Below are positions 24,541 through 36,200 of a DNA stretch of 64,000 nt, piece after piece (the first letter of the stretch is position 1; every line of letters starts with the position of its first letter). The DNA lies in assembly GCA_030248195.1 (NCBI GenBank), contig JASAND010032022.1, positions 28,489 through 92,488 on the forward strand, given 5' to 3'. Source of the stretch: Trissonchulus latispiculum (taxonomy: Eukaryota; Nematoda; Enoplea; Enoplida; Ironidae). A program made the translations under genes and the position numbers. Below the pieces are notes generated by a model. It did no database searches. It saw only the letters and a list, made by a program, of their open reading frames with translations, and was not told the origin of the DNA.

Positions 24541-25790
24541 TCGCCCGGACCCGTGTGGCGCCCTGGCCAGGGGTCCGGACCGTGGACCATGCCCAAAATG
24601 GCCAAAAATCGATTTTTCCAAAAGTGGTCAAGTTTGGTATCAAATGAAAGCCCTTGGTGAGGCGAACATTTTTTGTCATTGGAGGACCCCTCCAAAGTGG
24701 CCCCAGCGGCCTGTGGTGCCCTGACCAGGGTCCGGACCGGTCCAAAATGGCCAAAAATCGATTTTTCCAAAAGTGGCCAAGTTTGGTATCAAATGAAAGC
24801 CCTTGGTGAGGCGAACATTTTTTGTCATTGGAGGACCCCTCCAAAGTGGCCCCAGCGGCCTGTGGCGCCCTGACCAGGGTCCGGACCGGTCCAAAATCGC
24901 CAAAAATCGATTTTTCCAAAAGTGGCCAAGTTTGGTATCAAATGAAAGCCCATGGTGAAGCGAACATTTTTTGTCATTGGAGAACCCCTCCAAAGTGGCC
25001 CCAGCGGCCTGTGGCGCCCTGACCAGGGTCCGGACCGGTCCAAAATGGCCAAAAATCGATTTTTCCAAAAGTGGCCAAGTTTGGTATCAAATGAAAGCCC
25101 ATGGTGAGGCGAACATTTTTTGTCATTGGAGGACCCCTCCAAAGTGGCCCCAGCGGAATGTGGCGCCCTGACCAGGGTCCGGACTGGTCAAAAATCGATG
25201 TTTTAAAAAATTTCCAAGTTTGGTATCAAATGAAAGCCCTTGGTGAGGCGAACATTTTTTGTCGTTGGAGGACCCCTCCAAAGTGGCCGCAGCGGCCTGT
25301 GGCGCCCTGACCAGGGTCCGGACTGGTCAAAAATCGATTTTTTAAAAAATTTCCAAGTTTGGTATCAAATGAAAGCCCTTGGTGAGGCGAACATTTTTTG
25401 TCGTTGGAGGACCCCTCCAAAGTGGCCCCAGCGGCCTGTGGCGCCCTGACCAGGGTCCGGACTGGTCAAAAATCGATTTTTTAAAAAATTTCCAAGTTTG
25501 GTATCAAATGAAAGCCCTTGGTTAGGCGAACATTTTTTGTCGTTGGAGGACCCCTCCAAAGTGGCCCCAGCGGCCTGTGGCGCCCTGACCAGGGTCCGGA
25601 CTGGTCAAAAATCGATTTTTTTAAAAATTTCCAAGTTTGGTATCAAATGAAAGCCCTTGGTGAGGCGAACATTTTTTGTCGTTGGAGGACCCCTCTAAAG
25701 TGGACCCAGCGGCCTGTGGCGGCCTGGCAAGGGGTCCTAATTGGTCAAAAATCAAAATTTCCAAAAGTTGTCAAATTTGGTTTTAAGTGA
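24541..25790. repeat. Tandem satellite, 149-bp units switching to 139-bp units
   Basis: Units start with GCGCCCTGACCAGGGTCCGG at about 24715, 24864, 25013 and 25162 (149-bp spacing), then 25301, 25440 and 25579 (139-bp spacing). The shorter units lack about 10 bp around CCAAAATGGCC and carry TTTTTTAAAAAATTTCC instead. The core GTTTGGTATCAAATGAAAGC is also the core of the satellites at 32330 and 35330. Open frames here only reflect the repeat. Confidence 0.92.
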
Positions 25791-25859
25791 AAGCCCTAAA
25801 TGAGCAGAGCAACGTTTGTCATGTATATAACTGCATATCCAAGGTTACGGTGCTGGATG

Positions 25860-26280
25860 GCTTTTAAAATAGCCTTCCTGCCTAAGATAACGCACCGTTT
25901 AAAAAGTTATGAAGAGGCCATGAACAGTGGCCTTCCTGCCTAAGATAACGCACCGTGTAAAAAGTTCTGAAAAGGCCATGAACAGTGGCCTTCCTGCCTA
26001 AGATAACGCACCGTGTAAAAAGTTCTGAAAAGGCCATGAACAGTGGCCTTCCTGCCTAAGGTAACGCACCGTGTAAAAAGTTCTGAAAAGGCCATGAACA
26101 GTGGCGTAAAAAGTTCTGAAAAGGCCATGAACAGTGGCGTAAAAAGTTCTGAAAAGGCCATGAACAGTGGCCTTCCTGCTTAAGATAACGCACCGTGTAA
26201 AAAGTTCTGAAAAGCCATGAACAGTGGCCTTCCTGCCTAAGATAAGGCACCGTGTATAACGTTCTGAAAAGGCTATTAAC
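25860..26280. repeat. 58-bp minisatellite
   Basis: Direct repeats of a 58-bp unit containing GCCTAAGATAACGCACCGTG and AAAGTTCTGAAAAGGCCATG. Full units lie at about 25863-26100 and 26155-26270, with two shortened units (about 31-33 bp) near 26100-26155 that lack the CCTTCCTGCC part. Confidence 0.9.
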
Positions 26281-26427
26281 AGGCATTTTTCCGCTTCAGC
26301 AAATACATTCAGTTGAACTAGAACGTTTTCATCCAGCCTGTTTGCCGTAGCTAGCTTTGCTTACATTGTGTATGTATGTATGCAGCTTCTCTGACATGAT
26401 TTTCTCTGCAGCGGAAAAATAAGCGAA

Positions 26428-27569
26428 ACTAGGGGGGAAAATGCCCTCGACGGGCAACCAACTTGGTAGAATAGGGAAAGACTTGAATGTTAAATACACG
26501 GTGCATGGTTGCAACTGAGATTCTGCTGAAGCGGAAAAATGCCGTTTCTCAGCGTCTAAAATGACAGAAACCAGCTGTGTGCGCCGAATAGGGAATCTAC
26601 TCGGCGACTAAAATGAAAGAAACCAGCTTTGTGCGTCGAATAGGGAATCTACTCGGCGACTAAAATGAAAGAAACCAGCTTTGTCGCCGAATAGGGAATT
26701 CCCTCCTTCCGCCCTATTCGCGCGAACTTTGAAGCCTGTTATGTGTTGCTTTGCTGAATAATGAGAGAGCTTCAGAATGGCAGAATTACTTCAGAATGCA
26801 AATCAACAGTTTTATCAAGCACTTACGTAAGTCAAGGTTTTCACAGACATAAATACGATGTCTTCGATGTGCTATCAGAAACATTGAGAGCATATATAAC
26901 ACATATTATATATAGATCGCTGCCGCGACCCCTGTGATAGGTGTGCTCTGTGCTGATCTTGCCGAGAATTGATACAATCAAACATTATATATATAAAATG
27001 AAATGCGATTGATTGTATATGTTTTAGCACAAGGACTGTCGACCACAAATTGTTTAAACTGCATATATATTAGTGTTGCTTTCTGTTGATCCTGCTAGCG
27101 GTTGTATGCGTAAAATAGTTACGGATCAGGTAGCTCAAAAAGAAATTAATCTAGCGCCACCCCTAGTCACCACGCAACCGGTACGGGAAATGTCATATTG
27201 ACAGCAATGCTTACGTTTGCAGTTCCTAACAGAATAATTACCTATATATTTCCTTCCGAAAGACGATAAGTTCGCGCGAATAGGGCGGAAGGAGGGAATT
27301 CCCTATTCGGCGACAAAGCTGGTTTCTTTCATTTTAGTCGCCGAGTAGATTCCCTATTCGACGCACAAAGCTGGTTTCTTTCATTTTAGTCGCCGAGTAG
27401 ATTCCCTATTCGGCGCACACAGCTGGTTTCTGTCATTTTAGACGCTGAGAAACGGCATTTTTCCGCTTCAGCAGAATCTCAGTTGCAACCATGCACCGTG
27501 TATTTAACATTCAAGTCTTTCCCTATTCTACCAAGTTGGTTGCCCGTCGAGGGCATTTTCCCCCCTAGT
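26428..27569. mobile_element. Foldback element with 302-bp arms reading as identical
   Basis: Arms 26428-26729 and 27268-27569 are reverse complements with no mismatch that I can find. The ends are ACTAGGGGGG and CCCCCCTAGT. Each arm contains two or three internal copies of a GACTAAAATGAAAGAAACCA unit separated by GGGAATCTACTCGGC-type spacers. The 538-bp centre is AT-rich and has no ORF, but it includes a degenerate copy of the GGGGTCGCGGCAGCGA palindrome (26914-26940). No convincing target duplication is visible. Confidence 0.85.
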
Positions 27570-27720
27570 CTACCTGAAGGGAAGTGAATGAATGAACAAA
27601 TGCTAACTTCTATAACGTTATACGGTAGCCAAAAGATTTGTGCTATTTTCCAGAAAAAAGTCGGTATATACATACTTACGCATTTTTTGAGCAAAACAAA
27701 CACGGTAAGTTGGTACCATA

Positions 27721-28825
27721 TAGCCATGGGGGGAAAAAACCCACTTTTTCGGATTTTGGCTGGAACTTTTTTGTTATAAGGGCTAGCTCAGAACTCTATA
27801 TACCATCGTACTTGGCGTACTTAGAACTTTCTTTTAAGCCCATTTGCACTTCTCTAGGTTTTACCGTTAGGCCGGTATAATGCAAAAAGTAGCGGGGGAA
27901 AAAAACCCAATGGGGGGAAAAAAACCCAAATGGGGGAAAATAAACCCACCCCTCACAGGTCCTAAAAATTGTCGTAGCGCGATTCTGACACTTCCTGTGT
28001 AAAATTCAACTCTTTTTTAGTTAGTATGAGTCAAAAAACCCGACCTAGGTAGCTTTTTTTGAGATCTCATGTGCCATTGAAAATGCAGCATCAAATGGAC
28101 AGGTTTCATAAAGTTTAACACATAAACATAGGGCAATTTTTGAAAAATGCTAAAAACGATGTAATTTGATAAAACTTATTATTCTAACGTGTAGAGAATG
28201 GTTTTTTACGTACAATTGGCTATTAAAAGTCACAATTAGACCTCTGCTGGGTCATGCAGCAGCGAAATTGCACTTTTAGGGTTTTATGCCTCTAGCTACC
28301 CAAGTATTCAAAATTGTCCAAATCTGACAGCATAGGGTAACGCAGCGTCCTCGATAATATCGTACTACAGTCCCGAATTGTTTCCCAGTTGAGCTGGTAA
28401 AAAATTTTTCAAAAAAATTTGGGTGGGTTTTTTCCCCCCAAAGTGGGTTTTTTCCCCGCCACGTTTGGCAATGTGCCAGTCTAACGGTGCATCGGATCGG
28501 TCTAATTTTTGCTGTGTGCAAAGAGGAAGACTTGCCATCATTGCAGATATTTGCAAAACTTTTCTAGCCCAACCCTGTCAAAAGTTACATCGGTCCAAAC
28601 TTTTGCCAAATTTTTGGAAGGTTGGACCAAAAAGTAGGTATCATTTTCAAAATGTCATAAAATGAGCAAGAGTGAACCAAATGACCTGATCTTTGCACAC
28701 ATAGGTTAGAAAGAGTCGCGCTTTCTGCTGGTATGTTTTGGAGCTCCTAGCTCCAATCCGTGACCCAGGAGGCCGGTTGTTTTTTCCCCCCAAAAAGGGG
28801 GTGGGTTTTTTTCACCCCATGGCTA
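27721..28825. mobile_element. TIR element with TA flanks (Tc1/mariner-like MITE)
   Basis: Left terminus TAGCCATGGGGGGAAAAAAC and right terminus complement TAGCCATGGGGTGAAAAAAA, each preceded by TA. The interior repeats GGGGGAAAAAAACCCA-type words in both orientations near both ends. No transposase ORF is present. The TA duplication suggests the Tc1/mariner group, but the class is an inference. Confidence 0.65.
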
Positions 28826-28997
28826 TACTTTACTACATTATACTAACTAAGATTAGTCATATTACATTTGCGATTATGTAAATTATTGAAATGACATTTT
28901 GGAATTGGCTACGAAAAAATAAGCATATAATAATTCGCGCCAAAGGCGCGAAAAACTTTTGGATTTTAGTTCTAAACAGTATTAATTTTCATCAATT

Positions 28998-29125
28998 TTC
29001 TGGCTGAACGCAGTCTACAGCTGCTGTCTGCGTCATAAATATTTCCTGATGGTAGATATTTCCAGGGGGCAACCCAATTTCGGGGGAGGGGCATGCCCCC
29101 CTTGCCCCCCCGGCTACGCGCCTGG
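28998..29125. repeat. Dispersed repeat, copy without the CA tract
   Basis: This matches both flanks of the (CA)n block at 15613-16140 (CAGTCTACAGCTGCTGTCTG then TATTTCCAGGGGGCAAC), but the two halves are directly joined. Confidence 0.75.
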
Positions 29126-29964
29126 TTATGACTATATGCATTCGAAAGATCTCATTGAGCTTCACGTTTTTGCTTTTTAAAGCAAGTTTCTATCTTTTCT
29201 CTACCGTGAGATATAGCCGATTTTCTTGTTTTGGCGTCGAAAACTTGTAATTTTTGCAGATATGTATATCAAATAATCGAACATTCCTTGAACTACGCAA
29301 GACGTCGAGGGCGTCGATCTGAAGGTCTCACAGGGACAAATTATCCGACGCATGGTCGTCTTCCAACTGCTATCCTGTAGGCTGCTATCATAAAAAATGT
29401 AGTTTTTGCAAAAACACGACCAATTCTTTCCAAAGATTGTGGAGCATACACCATGCAAGCTGGAGGGCTGCTACTGAACAAATGCGTTCTGCACAAATAT
29501 ATATACCCAGGGACGATTTTTTAGTTGCCCCGATTGCTGCTTTCTAGCTAAAGTAATCGCTTGACAAATTTGGAAAAAGTAGGCAAAATACAGGTTACAC
29601 ACACATTTCAACTTATATCTCTATAACGAAGAGCGATTTCACAATAAATAAAAAATCGTCCCCAGCTATTTGATGGAGGTATCGAATAATATACCCGATG
29701 TCTCGCGAAAAAATTTACTTGAGTCCGCAAAAATTCTGGAAAATTATACTTCTTCTAAAATGTGTTAAAAATATTTTAGAAAAGCAACATTAGTTTCGTG
29801 GCATGCATTAAAAAGAGAAAATGTCAAGCTACATTTTGATATAAAAATGGCTTCTTACTCCAAGTAATGAATGAGTAATAATGGTGCAAACTTTATTTGA
29901 CCAAAGGGAATCACCACCTTAAGTAACTTGATTTCGTTGATTTGCCGTTTTAGGCTTTTGCAGA

Positions 29965-32900
29965 ATGGTCCGTCTTTGTGAATCTTGTCGGATTTCAAAG
30001 GCATGCCTTAAGAGGCCCAAATCTGGCGAAGCGTTTTGTCAGCCCTGCTTTTTCACTGCATTTGAAAGTGAAGTCCACGAAACAATAGTCAAGCATAATT
30101 TGTTCACCACAGGAGACAAGGTTTGTATCATGATGACATGATTTTTTCTTTTTTTGTATATCATGACTTATACGTATATATTCATTTATATATTATATAC
30201 GTATCTGTGTTCATTTTAGGCAAACAATTGGGGGAGAGGCCCCCCACGAGTTGGGGGAATGTCGAAAAGTGGGGGGAATAAAATAGTCTGAAAATGCCAA
30301 AAATACAGTAAAAATAACCTGTTTTCTATATATACTGCTATAACTATGCTAAAAAGTGCTCAAAAATTGAGTTTGAGTACCAAAATTGACGATTTTTGAC
30401 CAAAAATTTCCAGTCAAGCCGGAAAATTTTTGAAAATTTTGACCAAAAATCCTCAAAATTTGGCATTTTCTGGGCCACCTTATAGTGAGTGAGGGGGGAA
30501 GCCCAAAAAGTGGGGGTGGGGCGGAGTGGGGGGGCTGGCTTATCCCTTGGCAATTTTTATTGGGGGGGCTTCATGGAGGGCCCCCCATCGATGGGTTGGC
30601 ATATTTGTATAAAATGTTTTCGAATTTTTGTGGGGTTTTTTGTACAAACTGCTAGAAATCGCTAAAAAGGACAAATTTTAGGCGTTTTTTAAGCTAAAAG
30701 CGAATTATATACGTACGCATATAGATAGCCAAAAATCCGGTGAAGCGAAAATTTGGCCTCAAAAACTTAATTTTTCGACACTTTTGGGCGACCCCCATAA
30801 AGGTGGGTGGGGGCTTGCCGAAAAGTGGGGGGGGGCTGCGAAAAGTGAAGGGGGAAACGAAAAGTGCGTCCCCCAAACCCCACCCCCCAATAAAAATGTC
30901 AGCAATTACTGAAACAATTTTTTCGACACCATGTTGAAACTTTTCTGCTGGTGGTTTTGGGGTGGTTGTCTTCTACTTGTTATGAGCCTAATTTGGCTCG
31001 AAATGATTGGAAATCTTGTCACCGATTTTTTAGGAACCTGACTATTGAGGGTTAGACTGCAAGAACATGCCATGCTCATCGGAAAAACAATGACGCATCT
31101 AGACTATATTTCCTGGTATGATCGGATCAAGAGTGGACCTATCGGGTTGAAGTTTTGTGTGTGAAGGAATTGAGGGCAAGCCTACATGCTGTGGAACTTT
31201 TGGCTGGGTCATATCATAGGGGTCGCGGTAGCGACCCCTATAATAATCTGGCATTTTTTTAGTGGGGGGAGTGGGGGCCCCCCCCACTTTTCGGTTACCC
31301 CTCCACTTTTCGGAGCCCCCCCCCACTTTCGCCCCTACTTTTCGGCAAGCCCCCACCCACTTTTTTGGTGGTCGCCCAAAAGTGTCAAAAAATTAGGTTT
31401 TTGATGTCAAATTTTCAAAAATTCTCTCAATTTTTAGCTAATTTATGGACTTATAAGCTCATTTTAAGCTTAAAAACAGCGATTTTTTGCGTTTTTGCGT
31501 TTAGAAAAATTTTTGCCTATGAAACCCATATATATTCTTGTAGTACAAATCAAAAATAAGAAAATAAGCTAGTTTTTATGCCTCCCAGAGCCGGAAAAAA
31601 TTTTTGGCTGGGTTCCAAAGTCGGCCAAAACGCTAAAATGGCCAAAAAGTATGCTTCAAAGGCGCCTTAATAAGTCAGATTGGGCTATATATGGGGTAAT
31701 ACTGACTATATGGTTAAACAGTACACATATCGGGGTCGTTCAAATGCTATATGATTTTCCGTCTCTGTGCGTAATTTTTCGGTACTGGCCGACCAAAGTT
31801 GGTGAATTTTGGGTCGAACTTTGAACTTAATTTTTTCGCTTATTTTGCTACATGGGTGGCTCAAATTTTGCATACAAAGGTTTTTTGGGACGGAGAATCG
31901 ATTCCCGCTATCAGGTTTGCTGCCCGAGTAGCCCAAGTTGCTGGGCTGGTTCCACTTGACCGTCTGAGGGGTCAGTTCGGTAACCGCTTCCTGGAGGTCC
32001 ATAGTAGGCTTTACTTTGCCTCTCCAAACTTTGTCTATAGGGGTTTTCTGGTGCGCCCAGCTCATTCCCGGTGTCCGTTTTGCCGTCTGACCCACCCATC
32101 CTGCTGTGCTGGTTCCACTTTGCCGTCTGGAGGGTCCGGTCGGTACCGACTTCCGGGAACACCATATAGGACTGTACATAGCCTCTCAAAACATTGTCTA
32201 TAGGGGTTTTCTGGTGCGCCCAGCTCATTCCTGGCATCCGTTTTGCCGTCTGACCCACCCATCTTGCTGTGCTGGTTCCACTTTGCCATCTGGAGGGTCA
32301 GGTCGGTGCGAGGTCATGGGGTCAAAAATGAAATTTTCCAAAAGTGCCAGTGGTCAAATTTGGTATCAAATGAAAGCCCTCAGCGAGCTGAGCAACTTTT
32401 GTCATAGAACTGCATGCTCAAAGTGGCTATAGAGTGCTGTGGTGGGGTGGGGACTTAGGCGATTTTCGGTCAAAAATGAAATTTTTCAAAAGTGGTCAAA
32501 TTTGGTATCAAATGAAAGCCCTCAGCGAGCTGAACAACTTTTGTCATAGAACTGCATGCTCAAAGTGGCTATAGAGTGCTGTGGTGGGGTGGGGTGGGGA
32601 CTTAGGCGATTTTCGGTCAAAAAAGAAATTTTCCAAAAGTGGTCAAATTTGGTATCAGATGAAAGCCCTCAGCGAGATGAGCAGCTTTTGTCATAGAACT
32701 GCATGCTCAAAGTGGCTATAGAGTGCTGTGGTGGGGTGGGGTGGGGACTTAGGCGATTTTCGGTCAAAAATGAAATTTTCCAAAAGTGGTCAAATTTGGT
32801 ATCAAATGAAAGCCCTCAGCGAGCTGAACAACTTTTGTCATAGAACTGCATGCTCAAAGTGGCTATAGAGTGCTGTGGTGGGGTGGGGTGGGGACTTAAG

Positions 32901-33195
32901 CGATTTTCGGTCAAAAATGAAATTTTCCAAAAGTGGTCAAATTTGGTATCAAATGAAAGCCCTCAGCGAGCTGAGCAACTTTTGTCATAGAACTGCATTC
33001 TCAAAGTAGTTGTGGAGTGCTGTGGTGGGGTGGGGTGGTGACTTAAGCGATTTTCGGTCAAAAATGAAATTTTCCAAAAGTGGTCAAATTTGGTATCAAA
33101 TGAAAGCCCTCAGCGAGCTGAGCAACTTTTGTCATAGAACTGCATACTCAAAGTAGTTGTGGAGTGCTGTGGTTGGCTTGCTTGCTACTGTAGAA

Positions 33196-33245
<50 letters not shown>

Positions 33246-36200
33246 GTATACATAGCTTCAGGAGCATACATATATAAAATAATAGAAAACAAGAACAAAA
33301 AGTGCTCCTTCGTCGCATGTAAAATACATATGAGTCTTCGTAGGCAGGTTGTACATAAGCAAAAACTAGCCTGTAAAATACATATGAGTACCGTAGGCAG
33401 GTTGTAAATGAAGGAAAACAAGTTGCAACCGCTTAACATATGAGCCTATCCTACAACGAGGCTCATATTGGCGTCACAGTGCATTCCACATTAAAGCCTC
33501 ATTAAAGAACCTCAGCTTCTTCCACATTACGGAAAAATGAATAGATGTTGTGGCCCAGAAGAAATGGACTGAAGTGAACTACGACTGCCCAAGCTGAACT
33601 GTACATGCATCCTGATGTTTCCTGAAACACTATGGCACACCTAATATTTCGCGATACGCTGTGGTACACGGTACACCTAATGCATTCTCGAAACATTTTC
33701 ACATACACACGCAGAATGCGTTCCCACTTGGCTGTGAGTCAGAGCGCCTCATGGCGTACCGAGCATATTGAGCATATTGCATATTGAGCATATGCACACT
33801 ATAATGACTGATCAACAAGCTATGTGCAGGATAATTTGTAATGAAAAGCTTTGTGCAGTATGTATTTATATAAAAGTAATATATATCATAGGGGTCGCGG
33901 CAGCGACCCCTATAATATATTGTGTGAAAAGTGGCTAGAGACAGTGTAAAATAAGCTGCGCAGAAGCTGCGCAAAATCCTGCGCAGATCCTGCGCAGATT
34001 TCATGCGCAAATTGTAGAGCACATCGAGTTTAGTATGTCTGTGAAGTTTCAGCCCCGTATCACTTACCGTTAAAAAGTTGCGCCCCGGACCGGTTATGGC
34101 GGCGATGTTTTTTTTCCGGTTTCTCCTATTTGATGGTTGTATTGTACATAATGTTCGCCGCTTTCACGTGATCTGCAGCGGTGGGCCAACCTAAAGGGCT
34201 ATGGGGTCTAGTAGTACCCTCTAAAGAATTTAAGAATCACAACTTTTTTTGCGCCGCAGCTGCGCCACAGCGCCGCAGTGGCGCCGCAAAGTCGGCTCAT
34301 AGCGAAAAGTGACCATTTTTGTGGTCGTCGCTCAGGTCGAGCATTACGAGCTGGAGCTGATTTCTTTTTATATTCAGAAATTACATATATTGAACTAACT
34401 AACGGTCCAGGTTGCGTTTCTCTATCACTTCCCTAGCGACCACAGTGGCCCGTCAAAAATGGCGAAAATTCGAAAAATGAAAAATCGAAATTTCTCGCTA
34501 TCTATTTAACTTTGAAAGCTCAAATCTTCCATACAATGGTTTTCTGGCACGGAGAATCGATTCCCGCAGTCAGTTTTACCGTCAGACCCACCCATCTTGC
34601 TGGACTGGTTCCACTTTGCCGTCAGGAGGGTCAAGTCGGAAACCGCTTCCTGGAGGTCCATAGTAGGCTTTACCTGGCCTCTCAAAACTTTGTCTATAGA
34701 TGTTTTCTGGTGCGCCCAGCTCATTCCCGGTGTCCTTTTTGCCGTAGGACTCATCCATCTTGCTGTGCTGCTTCCACTTTGCCGTCTGGAGGGTCATGTC
34801 GGCAACCGCTTCCTGGAGGTCCATACTAGGCTTTACCTGGCCTCTCAAAACTTTGTCAATAGGTGTTTTCTGGTGCGCCCAGCTCATTCCCGGTATCCGT
34901 TTTGCCGTCCGACGCACCTATTTTGCTGGGCTGGTTCCGCTTTGCCGTCTGGAGGGTCATGTCGGCAACCGCTTCCTGGAGGTCCATAGTAGGCTTTACC
35001 TGGCCTCTCAAAACTTTGTCTATAGGTGTTTTCTGGTGCGCCCAGCTCATTCCCGGTATCCGTTTTGCCGTCCGACGCACCTATTTTGCTGGGCTGGTTC
35101 CACTTTGCCGTCGGGAGGGTCAAGTCGGAAACCGCTTCCTGGAGGTCCATAGTAGGCTTTACCTGGCCTCCGAAAACGTTGTCTGTAGGGGTTTTCTGGT
35201 GCGCCCAGCTCATTCCCGGTATCCGTTTTGCCGTCCGACGTACCTATTTTGCTGTGCTAGTTCCACTTTGCCGTCGGGAGGGTCAGTCAGGTGGAGGGGG
35301 TCAAGTGGTCGAAATTAAAATTTTTCAAAAGTGGTCAAATTTGGTATCAAATGAAAGCCCTCAGCGAGCTGAACAACTTTTGTCATAGAACTGCATGCTC
35401 AAAGTGGCTATAGAGTGCTGTGGTGGGGTGGGGTGGGGACTTAAGCGATTTTCGGTCAAAAATGAAATTTTCCAAAAGTGGTCAAATTTGGTATCAAATG
35501 AAAGCCCTCAGCGAGCTGAGCAACTTTTGTCATAGAACTGCATACTCAAAGTAGTTGTGGAGTGCTGTGGTGGGGTGGGGTGGGGACTTAAGCTATTTTG
35601 GGTCAAAAATAAAATTTTTCAAAAGTGGTCAAATTTGGTATCAAATGAAAGCCCTAAGTGAACTGAGCAACTTTTGACATGGAACCATCCACTAATATTT
35701 GCTGTGCCAAATAACGTCACGTGCCTATGAAACTTTTGTCTTTACTTCTTCAATCGGAATTTAAGGATGCATATACCTATTTATATTTATTATATATTTA
35801 AAGGATATTTGAAGGATATATATACGATACAGCCAACACACACACATATTATCCTCTTTTGTGCGGAGCATTTTTGTTACTTGCATATATATATATCTGC
35901 AAATTATTCGTATTATGACATACGCCAATATGAGCCTCGTTGTAGGACAGGCTCATATGTTAAGCGGTTGCAACTTGTTTTCCTTCATTTACAACCTCCC
36001 TACGGTACTCATATGTATTTTACAGGCTAGTTTTTGCTTATGTACAACCTGCCTACGAAGACTCATATGTATTTTACATGCGACGAAGGAGCACTTTTTG
36101 TTCTTGTATCAAAAACTGATCCCCCTCGCATGACGCGGTTACCGTTTATTTCCCCCACCGTATTTCTCGAAGTACCCTTCCGAACCCATGTATAGTCAGA

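Larger units (their letters stand above)
33290..36106. repeat. 185-bp inverted repeats flanking 2.4 kb
   Basis: Arms 33290-33474 and 35922-36106 are reverse complements with about two mismatches. Each arm itself holds two direct copies of TACATATGAGT...GTAGGCAGGTTGTA. The enclosed 2,447 bp contains palindrome copy B (33888-33913), CTGCGCAG and GCGCCGCAG repeats (33950-34290), and the second copy of both satellites. No ORF of note is present. Confidence 0.85.

Noticed and set aside
24389..25790. Many 60-140-residue frames repeating the same peptide
   Set aside because: They repeat with the 149/139-bp satellite and are products of its composition.
24541..26280. CRISPR-like repeat-spacer arrangement
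   Set aside because: Units are continuous tandem repeats without unique spacers, in animal nuclear DNA.
29201..29458. 85-codon minus-strand frame upstream of CTU1
   Set aside because: No signal peptide, domain or splice support; the region is near dispersed repeats.
34512..35388. Several overlapping 100-150-residue open frames on both strands
   Set aside because: They follow the 163-bp satellite unit and recur once per unit in shifting frames; no family features and antisense copies are equally open.
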